In this document: piece after piece, positions 58,091-64,000 of the stretch
Layout: every line of letters begins with the position of its first letter
How positions within the stretch are numbered: the first letter of the stretch is position 1
The notes under the pieces: generated by a model
What the model saw: the letters and a program-made list of their open reading frames with translations, nothing else
Database searches by the model: none
What the model was told of the DNA's origin: nothing
Program-made: the position numbers and the translations under genes
Assembly (NCBI RefSeq): GCF_014204795.1
Contig: NZ_JACHMB010000001.1
Span: 13,048,501 to 13,112,500 of the forward strand
Direction: 5' to 3'
Origin: Nonomuraea jabiensis
GTDB taxonomy: Bacteria; Actinomycetota; Actinomycetes; Streptosporangiales; Streptosporangiaceae
DNA length: 64,000 nucleotides

Positions 58091-59167
58091 ATGCAGCGCA
58101 TGCGCACGTTCGCGGGCTGGTTGATCGAAGGTCTTGAGCGGGCCTTCCACGACGGCCGGAACCCGTTGATCAAGGGGGTGTCCCGCGCGGAGTTCGAGGC
58201 GCTGCCCGTGAAGGAGCGCATCGAGATCAGGGCGCTCGCCACGCAGCACAGAATGCAGTTGCTCTCCACGTCGGGGGTGCTGTTCGGGCTGCTGTTCACG
58301 GCGGCGGGGCTGTTCTACACCGCGCGCTCGCTCGACGCCACGCAGGAAGGCCAGATCACCGAGCGTTACACGCGGGCCATCGCGCAGATCGGCTCGGACA
58401 CGCTGGAGGGGAGGGTCGGCGCGATCTACGCCCTGGAAAGGATCTCTCGGGACTCGCCGCGCGATCAGCAGACCGTCGTGGACGTGCTCGCCACGTACCT
58501 ACGCGAGCGCTCCCCGAAGAAGGGCAAGGACCCGCACAGCCCGGCGGACATCCAGGCGGCGCTGGCGGTGATCGCCAGGAACAAGCCCGCCGGCACGCCG
58601 CCGCCGACAGGGCCGCCGTGGTCCGCGCAGCACTGGGTGAACCTGTCGGGCATCCGCGCCACGGGCCTGACGCTGGTCAACGCCGACCTGTCCGGCGCGG
58701 ACCTCACCGGCACCGACTTCGGCAACCGCGAAACCATAAAGAAGGCGGACGGCTCCATCTGGTGGGTTCGCAGCTTCCTCGACCACGCGAACCTCTCCTA
58801 CGCGGACGTGGGCTTCTCGACCTGGATCCGGGTGTCGCTGTCCGGGGCGAACCTCACCGGGGCGAACTTCGGCGGGTCCGACCTGACGAACATCGACTTC
58901 AGCGGGGCGCGGCTGCTCGGCGCGAATCTCTCCGGCGCGAAGGTCCGGTACGCGAACCTGGACGGTGCCGACCTCACGGGCGTCGACCTGGGCGGCGTCG
59001 ACTTCACGGGCACCCGCTTCCGTGGGGCCGACCTCACCGGTGCGAAATGGCCCAGCGACCAAGGGAGGATCGACCTGCGCGACGCCGACCTCAGCGGCGC
59101 CAAGGGCGTCCCGTCGGAGGACGTCCTGAAGAAGATCGCGCTGATGAACGACAAGACCCGGCTCTGA
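58091..59167 (+). CDS. Pentapeptide-repeat membrane protein
   Basis: A 358-residue protein: a conserved N-terminal region (RIEIRALATQHRMQLL), one or two membrane segments (about 65-82, LFGLLFTAAGLFYTAR), an ITERYTRAIAQIGSDTLEGRVGAIYALERISRDS linker typical of this family, and a C-terminal right-handed beta-helix of A(D/N)LxG repeats (about 205-345). The role is unknown; possibly a scaffold. In-frame ATGs at 58031 and 58043 exist, but they abut the peptide 2 terminator, so ATG 58091 (or 58100) is preferred. Confidence 0.82.
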   Translation: MQRMRTFAGWLIEGLERAFHDGRNPLIKGVSRAEFEALPVKERIEIRALATQHRMQLLSTSGVLFGLLFTAAGLFYTARSLDATQEGQITERYTRAIAQIGSDTLEGRVGAIYALERISRDSPRDQQTVVDVLATYLRERSPKKGKDPHSPADIQAALAVIARNKPAGTPPPTGPPWSAQHWVNLSGIRATGLTLVNADLSGADLTGTDFGNRETIKKADGSIWWVRSFLDHANLSYADVGFSTWIRVSLSGANLTGANFGGSDLTNIDFSGARLLGANLSGAKVRYANLDGADLTGVDLGGVDFTGTRFRGADLTGAKWPSDQGRIDLRDADLSGAKGVPSEDVLKKIALMNDKTRL

Positions 59168-59193
59168 CCCGACCATCGGGGCAGACGCGGAAC

Positions 59194-59232
59194 CGCCCCT
59201 GACCTTGAGCCGTTTCGGCAGGTCAGAGGCGG
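59194..59232. terminator. Terminator between pentapeptide gene and tRNA-Ala
   Basis: CCGCC-CTGACCT arms pair around a loop with an internal GCCG/CGGC stem. It resembles the hairpin after the first tRNA-Ala (shared GCGG/AAACCGCCCCTG flank) and serves the convergent genes. Confidence 0.65.
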
Positions 59233-59242
59233 TCTGATCCGG

Positions 59243-59315
59243 TGGAGCTATGGGGATTCGAACCCCAGACCTCCTCCATGCCATGGAGGCGCGCTACCAA
59301 CTGCGCCATAGCCCC
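59243..59315 (-). tRNA. tRNA-Ala(GGC), second copy
   Basis: All 73 nt are identical to the tRNA at 10447-10519, on the same strand, with a similar -10 box (TACACT at 59333-59328). Anticodon GGC; CCA not encoded. Confidence 0.95.
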
Positions 59316-59353
59316 TTGCGATCACCAAGTGTATCGGAGATCGGGAGCCCCTG

Positions 59354-59381
59354 TGTCACACCGAGGGCCCTGTGGTACGTC
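59354..59381 (+). promoter_or_regulatory. ECF41-type autoregulatory promoter
   Basis: TGTCACA (59354-59360), a 17-bp spacer and CGTC (59378-59381) match the promoter recognised by ECF41 sigma factors, 9 bp before the sigma gene. Confidence 0.75.
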
Positions 59382-59390
59382 TATGGTTTC

Positions 59391-60281
59391 ATGTCGACCT
59401 TTGAAGACCACCGAAGCCTGCTGACCGGGGTCGCGTACCGGATCCTGGGCAGTGTCGCCGACGCCGAGGACGTCGTGCAGGAGGCGTGGTTGCGCTGGTC
59501 GGGGGTGGACGAGGCGGCCGTCGGCGACCCGAAGGCGTACCTGGTCAGGGTGACCTCGCGGCTGGCCATCGATCGGCTGCGGTGGGCGAAGTCGCGGCGG
59601 GAGTCGTACGTGGGGCCGTGGCTGCCCGAGCCGATCAGCACGGCGCCCGACGTCGCCGAGCACGCCGAGCTGGCCGAGTCGGTGGAGCTGGCGCTGCTCC
59701 TGGTGCTGGAGACGCTGTCGCCGCTCGAACGGGCCGTGTTCGTGCTGCGGGAGGCGTTCGACCTGCCGTTCACGGAGATCGCGGAGATCATCGGGCGGGC
59801 CGAGCCGGCGACCAGGCAGCTCGCGCGGCGGGCGCGGGACCACGTGCGGGAGAGGCGGCCCCGGTTCGACGTGGACAGTCAGGAGCGGCGGCGGATCACC
59901 GAGCGGTTCATCAGCGCCTCCGCCGAGGGCGATCTCGACGGGCTGATCGAGCTGTTCGCGAGTGACGTCACGATGGTCAGCGACGGCGGCGGCAAGGCCA
60001 GGGCCGCGCTGCGGGCCATCACCGGCGCCGGCAACGTCAGCCGCTGGCTGCTGTCGATCAACACCCCCGCCAACATCGCGGCCTTCATGGCCTCGATCGG
60101 CATGTCGGGGATCTCCGACCTGTCCGTCGGGCTGGCGACCATGAACAACGCCCCCGCGATGGTCATGTCCGCGGGTGGACGGGTGATCACGGTCGCCTCG
60201 CTGCTGATCTCGGACGGCAAGATCGCGACGATCTACCTCATCGCGAATCCCGAGAAGATCGCGCACCTGGAGCCCGTCTGA
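59391..60281 (+). CDS. sigJ: ECF41 (SigJ-type) sigma factor
   Basis: A 296-residue ECF sigma factor with sigma2 (SLLTGVAYRILGSVADAEDVVQEAWLRW), sigma4 (LETLSPLERAVFVLREAFDLPFTEIAEIIGRAEPATRQLARRARDHV) and the long C-terminal SnoaL-like domain (about 165-296) that acts as an attached regulator in ECF41. Members usually sit beside a carboxymuconolactone decarboxylase or oxidoreductase target; none is adjacent here. ATG 59391 lies just after its probable own promoter. Confidence 0.92.
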   Translation: MSTFEDHRSLLTGVAYRILGSVADAEDVVQEAWLRWSGVDEAAVGDPKAYLVRVTSRLAIDRLRWAKSRRESYVGPWLPEPISTAPDVAEHAELAESVELALLLVLETLSPLERAVFVLREAFDLPFTEIAEIIGRAEPATRQLARRARDHVRERRPRFDVDSQERRRITERFISASAEGDLDGLIELFASDVTMVSDGGGKARAALRAITGAGNVSRWLLSINTPANIAAFMASIGMSGISDLSVGLATMNNAPAMVMSAGGRVITVASLLISDGKIATIYLIANPEKIAHLEPV

Positions 60282-60293
60282 CGCCGCCCGCGA

Positions 60294-60387
60294 TCAGGCC
60301 GTGCGCCGGGTGGGGACGCGGGCCTCGCGGATCAGCGCAGTCAGGCCGCGCGCCGGGCGGACAGGCGGGCCTCGCGGATCAGCGCGG
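60294..60387. repeat. 47-bp imperfect tandem duplication at the Clp-N gene 3' end
   Basis: Two copies (from 60294 and from 60341) both begin TCAGGCCG and encode the same ending on the minus strand (ALIREAR-x-x-x-RR-x-A-stop). The inner stop at 60341 now ends the gene and the outer copy is untranslated. Confidence 0.75.
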
Positions 60388-60874
60388 CCAGGTCCACCCC
60401 GGCGTCCCGAAGGATCGCGGCGGCGCCGTTCGCGTGGTCGGCGAGCAGGCCCCACAGCAGGTCCTCGCCCTCGACCGGCCCGGAACGCCGCCACATGGCC
60501 ACCTCGATCGCCTTCCTGGAGTGCATGGCCAGCGGGATCTCGCCCAGCGGCCCGTACAGGGTGACCCGCAGCGGCCGCACACGGGAGCGCCGCAGGCTCC
60601 ACAGCCCGGGCGCGTCCAGGCCCACCCTGGTGCGGCGGTGCACGGCGTCGAGGTCGATCCCCAACGTGGCCAGCAGCGCCCGCGCGTCGCCCATGTCTAC
60701 CCGCGCCCGCACGTCGGCCGCGGAGGCGGTGAACGCCGCCAGCGAGAACGGCCGGACCTCGGCCACCCCCAGCAGCAGCACATCGGCGTCGAGCGCGGGC
60801 CGGCCCGCGTCGAGCGCGAGCATCCCGGCCTTGACCACGGCCCTGCGGGCCCCCTCGGTGAACCTGGCGAACAC
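60341..60874 (-). CDS. Clp N-domain protein
   Basis: A 177-residue protein with two ClpA/C N-terminal repeats: FARFTEGARRAVVKAGMLALDAGRPALDADVLLLGVAE and SRKAIEVAMWRRSGPVEGEDLLWGLLADHANGAAAILRDAGVDLAALI. No ATPase domain, so it is a stand-alone adaptor-like protein. The GTG 60874 follows GGGGAGGTAACCGC; the TAA of the HTH gene is inside that ribosome site, so the pair is coupled. Such HTH/Clp-N pairs are common in actinomycetes. Confidence 0.85.
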   Translation of the reverse strand: MFARFTEGARRAVVKAGMLALDAGRPALDADVLLLGVAEVRPFSLAAFTASAADVRARVDMGDARALLATLGIDLDAVHRRTRVGLDAPGLWSLRRSRVRPLRVTLYGPLGEIPLAMHSRKAIEVAMWRRSGPVEGEDLLWGLLADHANGAAAILRDAGVDLAALIREARLSARRAA

Positions 60875-60878
60875 GCGG

Positions 60879-61094
60879 TTACCTCCCCGTCCTGCGAGCA
60901 TGCTTGCGATGAGCCGACTGCCGCCGAACCCCCAGCGCGTCGGCGATCTGCTCCCACGACCAGCCCTGGGCGCGGGCGTTCGACACGTGCGTCGCCTCCA
61001 GCTCCTCCAGCAGGGCCCTGAGCGCGGCCACGGCCGCCAGCCCCACTCCGGGATCGCGATCGGCGGCCGCCTCGGCCAGCTCGGTGACTTCCAT
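60879..61094 (-). CDS. Small helix-turn-helix protein
   Basis: A 71-residue DNA-binding protein: an acidic helical N-terminus (MEVTELAEAAADRDPGVGL), then ARAQGWSWEQIADALGVRRQSAHRKHARR, a sigma4-like HTH. It is the first gene of the HTH/Clp-N pair and probably its regulator. ATG 61094; a CAGCATGTGCTGACAA / TTGTCAACACGTGCTGACA palindromic region upstream (about 61096-61142) holds repeated TGTGCTGACA motifs that may be its operator. Confidence 0.8.
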   Translation of the reverse strand: MEVTELAEAAADRDPGVGLAAVAALRALLEELEATHVSNARAQGWSWEQIADALGVRRQSAHRKHARRTGR

Positions 61095-61185
61095 GGTGTC
61101 AGCATGTGCTGACAAGCACCCGCTTGTCAACACGTGCTGACACTCTCTGGGCAGAGGTGTGCGGCTTCGGTAGCTTCACGGCACT

Positions 61186-61362
61186 CTGTGTTACGACGAC
61201 GACGCCGCACGCCGCGCGGGGGTGATCGGGTTCTACGGGGCGCCGGGGATCGCGGGGCCGTGCGGTCCCGGCCCGACGCAGCACGCGGCGGAGCTCGGCG
61301 CGCCGATCCTCGGGCTGTTCGGCGGGGCGGACGAGGGGATCGCCTTCCTGGCGAGCCGCTGA
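61186..61362 (+). pseudogene. Remnant of a dienelactone hydrolase-like gene
   Basis: An open frame without a start codon encodes AGVIGFYGAPG, then GPTQHAAELGAPILGLFGGADEGIAFL, which matches the strand-turn-Asp part of dienelactone hydrolases (GFYG and LFGGADxGI). N-terminal nucleophile and C-terminal His regions are missing. TGA at 61360-61362. Confidence 0.6.
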
Positions 61363-61366
61363 CCGG

Positions 61367-62197
61367 CTAGCTTGCGGCGCCGCAGGTGGTGCGCATGGTC
61401 AGGGCGGCCTCCTCCAGCGAGAACGCGACCTCGACCCGTCCCAGCTCGGCCGTGCTCCCCACGTGGGTGCCGCCGCACGGGATGGACGCCTCGCCCTCCG
61501 GCAGCGAGCAGTGCCACGTACGGCGGGCGGTCAGCCCCGGCCCCGGGACGTCCAGCCGGACCGGCGCGTCGGCGGCCACCCACCCGGCGAGCTGCTCGTT
61601 CGCCTGCCGGGCGACCTTCCTGAAGTCCAGGCCCTCGGCGGAGAACCCCTTCTTGCGCAACGACTTGCCCAGGCGGTAGACGTCCACGCTGCCGTACGGC
61701 TCGATCCGCGACGAGACGATCGCCGCCTGGTCGAAGTCGGGGTGCCCGAGCGGGTCGGACGCGGCCTCCTTGCGCCAGTGGCCGGCCAGGGCCGCGTTCA
61801 CGGCGAGCGCGGCCAGGTGGCAGGCGGTGTGACCCGCCGAGAGCGCCGCCCGGAAACCGGCGTCCACCTCGAGCTCGACCTCCGCCCCGACGGGCAGCGG
61901 CGTCTCGGTGACGTGGACGACCAGCCACTCCCAGCCCTCCGTGCCGCGCCGCACCGGGATGGCGTCGCCGACGAAGACCTCGCCGGTGCTCGACTGGGCC
62001 CCTGTCACGCAGTCGACGACCGGCAGGCCTCCGATCGTGCCCCGGTCTGCGGGCTGGTCGGGCCAGGTGTGGTCAAGGGGGTGGAACGGCGTCTCGGCGA
62101 CGACGAGACCGTGCCGGTCCCCCACCGGCACGGCCCCGACGATCTCGGAACGGCCGGCGGTCCGGCCGTCAGGGAAGGTGACGACGGAGGATCTCAT
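61367..62197 (-). CDS. AlaX-like alanyl-tRNA editing protein
   Basis: A 276-residue protein of the ThrRS/AlaRS second additional domain family with zinc motif residues in SAGHTACHLAAL (HxxxH) and CGGTHVGS (CxxxH). AlaX proteins deacylate Ser- or Gly-tRNA-Ala. The N-terminal half (FPDGRTAGRSEIVGAVPVGDRHGLVVAETPFHPLDHTWPDQPADRG) is the usual beta-barrel of the longer AlaX type. The start overlaps the stop of the upstream MFS gene by 4 bp. Confidence 0.82.
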   Translation of the reverse strand: MRSSVVTFPDGRTAGRSEIVGAVPVGDRHGLVVAETPFHPLDHTWPDQPADRGTIGGLPVVDCVTGAQSSTGEVFVGDAIPVRRGTEGWEWLVVHVTETPLPVGAEVELEVDAGFRAALSAGHTACHLAALAVNAALAGHWRKEAASDPLGHPDFDQAAIVSSRIEPYGSVDVYRLGKSLRKKGFSAEGLDFRKVARQANEQLAGWVAADAPVRLDVPGPGLTARRTWHCSLPEGEASIPCGGTHVGSTAELGRVEVAFSLEEAALTMRTTCGAAS

Positions 62198-63423
62198 CCG
62201 GTCATTCTCGCAGGCACCGCCTGCTCGTCCTCCAGGTAGCGGTTGCGGCCCGCGTACAGGCCGGTGACCAGCTGAACGACGAGCACCACGAAGATCAGCG
62301 TGTACGGCAGCGTCCACCCGCCGGTCACCTCGCGCAGCACGCCGACCAGCAGCGGACCGGCGCCGGCGATGAGGTATCCCGCGCTCTGCCCGAACGCCGA
62401 CAGCGCGGCCGTGGCCTCCGGCGTACGGGTGCGCAGCGCCAGCATCATCAGCGCCAGCGGGAACGACCCCATGCCCACCGCCACCAGCGTCACCCAGAGC
62501 AGCGCCAGGTCGGTCGGCCCGATCCACAGTCCCAGGAACCCGGCCGCGTAGAAGGCCACGAGCCCGACCACGGCGGGACGCTGGTCACGGAAGCGGGAGG
62601 CGACCATGGGGATGACGATCGAGACCGGGATGTTCAGCGCGGTGAACACGCCGAGGATCACCCCGGCCTCCGACGTGCTGAAACCGCTGTCGGTGAGGAT
62701 GGTGGCGAGCCAGCCGAACATCATGTACGCGATCATCGACTGGGTGCCGAAGTAGATCGCGATCATCCACGCCAGCTTGCTGCCGAGGAGGCGGCGGAGG
62801 CCCGCGTCCCGGCTGCCCGCGTCCCGCTCCGGCTCACTGCGCAGGAGCGCAAGCCACGGAATGGCGGCGACGGCGGCCAGGGCCGCCCACACGCCGAGCG
62901 CGATGTGCCAGTCACCCGACGCGCGCTCGATCGGCACGGTCGCGGCGGCCGCCAGCATGGTGCCGACCGCCAGGGCCGTGGTGTAGACGGTGGTCATGAT
63001 CCCGGTGCGGGCCGGGAAGTGGCGCTTGATCAGCGTGGGGATGAGCACGTTGCCGACCGCGCCGCCGGACAGCGCCACTGCGCTGCTCAGCAGGAACACG
63101 GGGGCGGAGCCGACGAGCGACCTGACCAGCATGCCGACGCCCAGCGTGACGAGGGCGAGCAGGAGCAGGCGGTGCTCGCCGACGCGGCGGGCGAGGGTGG
63201 GCGTGATCGCGCCCACGCTGGCGAAGGCGAGGACGGGGAGGGTGGTGAGCAGGCCGGTGCCGACGCTCGACATGCCGAGCGCGCCGGTCAGCTGGTCGAG
63301 GAGGGGACCGACGCTGGTGACGGCGGTGCGGAGGTTGAGGGCGGCGAGGACGATACCCAGCACGAGGAGCCAGGCGAGGGGTCCGGTGGTGCGGCCTCGT
63401 GCTTCTTGGGTCAGCACGCTCAT
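62194..63423 (-). CDS. MFS transporter, CynX/NimT family
   Basis: A 409-residue 12-segment permease beginning LLVLGIVLAALNLRTAVTSVGPLLDQL, the N-terminal pattern of the CynX/NimT (cyanate/2-nitroimidazole) family. The substrate is undetermined. Co-translated with the AlaX-like gene through a 4-bp overlap. Confidence 0.88.
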   Translation of the reverse strand: MSVLTQEARGRTTGPLAWLLVLGIVLAALNLRTAVTSVGPLLDQLTGALGMSSVGTGLLTTLPVLAFASVGAITPTLARRVGEHRLLLLALVTLGVGMLVRSLVGSAPVFLLSSAVALSGGAVGNVLIPTLIKRHFPARTGIMTTVYTTALAVGTMLAAAATVPIERASGDWHIALGVWAALAAVAAIPWLALLRSEPERDAGSRDAGLRRLLGSKLAWMIAIYFGTQSMIAYMMFGWLATILTDSGFSTSEAGVILGVFTALNIPVSIVIPMVASRFRDQRPAVVGLVAFYAAGFLGLWIGPTDLALLWVTLVAVGMGSFPLALMMLALRTRTPEATAALSAFGQSAGYLIAGAGPLLVGVLREVTGGWTLPYTLIFVVLVVQLVTGLYAGRNRYLEDEQAVPARMTG

Positions 63424-63546
63424 GGCGGGGGCTGTCCTCCACTCATCAAGTCATAGGACGAATCGCCATGTTAACAGGACCGAAATATGCATTTATTCCT
63501 GGCTGTCTCGCTTGTCAGGACGCCCGCGCCCGGGCAGAAGGGCGGG

Positions 63547-63927
63547 TCAGCGTTTGGGGCGCAGGACCCAGTAGAGGCCCACCACCGGGAGCACGAGCGG
63601 GATGAACCCGTACCCCTTCCCGTACGCCGACCACACCGTCTCGTCGGGAAAGGCGGCCGGGTCGAGGAGGCTGAGCGTGCCGATGATCAGCACCCCGGCC
63701 AGCTCGATCCCCAGCCCCACCAGCGCGAGGCGCCGCGCCCCACGCCAGAGCGCGACGGTGAGGGCGATGTAGACGACGGCCGCGAGGGCCGACAGCGAGT
63801 ACGCCAGCGGCGCCTGGCCGAACTTGGACCCGATCTGCACCGCCGCCCGAGCCCCGGCGGCCAGCGAGAACAGCCCATAGACCGCGATCAGGGCACGCCC
63901 GGGCCCGCTGCTGATGGAGGTGGTCAC
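63547..63927 (-). CDS. Small four-helix membrane protein
   Basis: A 126-residue hydrophobic protein with about four membrane segments (10-26, 42-60, 68-85, 105-121) and conserved WSAYGKGYGFIPLVLPVVGLYWV at the C-terminus. No domain name can be assigned confidently. It overlaps the upstream gene at the window edge by 4 bp (ATGA). Confidence 0.8.
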   Translation of the reverse strand: MTTSISSGPGRALIAVYGLFSLAAGARAAVQIGSKFGQAPLAYSLSALAAVVYIALTVALWRGARRLALVGLGIELAGVLIIGTLSLLDPAAFPDETVWSAYGKGYGFIPLVLPVVGLYWVLRPKR

Positions 63928-64000
63928 GCGCCGCCCGCCCAGATCTGCAGCATCCGCCCCGTCATCACCGCGATCGCGAACCCGGCCACGACCAGGATCG
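63924..64000 (-). CDS. Membrane protein, C-terminus only (cut by window end)
   Basis: The last 25 or so codons read ILVVAGFAIAVMTGRMLQIWAGGA and a TGA at 63924-63926. The hydrophobic run and the 4-bp overlap with the next gene indicate a membrane protein in the same operon. The rest lies beyond the window. Confidence 0.6.
   Translation of the reverse strand, partial: ILVVAGFAIAVMTGRMLQIWAGGA

Noticed and set aside
10447-59315. The two tRNA-Ala copies as attL/attR of an integrated 48.8-kb element
   Set aside because: Both are complete tRNA genes with their own promoters and terminators, no integrase or excisionase lies at either end, and the interior holds core catabolic genes.

Overview
The window is a chromosomal segment of a very GC-rich actinomycete. 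GC is strongly biased to third codon positions, several genes start at GTG or TTG, and the families are typical of soil actinomycetes: SAV2177-type methyltransferase, CGNR regulator, CU044_5270 protein, AfsR/SARP regulator, SigE-family and ECF41 sigma factors, and type III polyketide synthase. A member of the Streptosporangiaceae (Nonomuraea or a relative) fits best, but the genus is inference. About 66 genes or gene remnants fill the window. Long open frames opposite real genes are GC artefacts and are left out.

Layout. 1-10.4 kb: small metabolic and regulatory units (DUF3616, Pth2-like hydrolase, MFS, GlxA regulator, methyltransferase, FAD monooxygenase with TetR, CGNR regulator with VOC and FMN-binding genes, TetR with a membrane protein). 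10.4-11.9 kb: tRNA-Ala(GGC), a cyclodipeptide synthase and an EF-hand protein. 11.9-20 kb: vWA lipoprotein, a type III PKS with an ICMT-like methyltransferase and divergent GlxA regulator, a TetR/SDR pair with two operators, and a secreted protein with an isolated 5'-nucleotidase C-domain. 20-26.8 kb: flavin enzymes, including an LLM-BBE double-flavin fusion under a MarR regulator, and an alditol oxidase. 26.8-42.9 kb: an L-arabinose island (lacI-araBDA, a ChvE-type and a YtfQ-type sugar ABC importer, and the remains of a secreted arabinofuranosidase destroyed by a TnpB element). A shared operator of the form TTGTTA-N4-TAACAA sits at araB, both binding-protein genes and the arabinofuranosidase remnant. 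42.9-52.7 kb: phosphoesterase, MocR-like regulator, aromatic amino-acid decarboxylase, a 16-bp tandem array, WYL/VOC pair, CE2 esterase, and a SigE-family sigma factor with partner genes driven by two matching divergent promoters.

52.7-58.0 kb is the most interesting stretch. Two paralogous short peptides (60 and 58 residues) share a leader and an identical six-cysteine spacing. They flank a translationally coupled trio (membrane-anchored thioredoxin-like protein, ABC exporter, S26 signal peptidase) and an AfsR/SARP regulator. Each peptide gene has a nearly identical 47-bp upstream box exactly 37 nt before its start codon and its own strong terminator. I read this as a self-contained system for making, oxidatively folding, processing and exporting cysteine-rich peptides, regulated by the SARP. 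I do not recognise it as a described family.

58-64 kb: pentapeptide-repeat membrane protein, second tRNA-Ala(GGC), ECF41 sigma factor, HTH/Clp-N pair, dienelactone hydrolase remnant, AlaX-like editing protein, CynX-type MFS transporter and two small membrane proteins, the last cut by the window edge.
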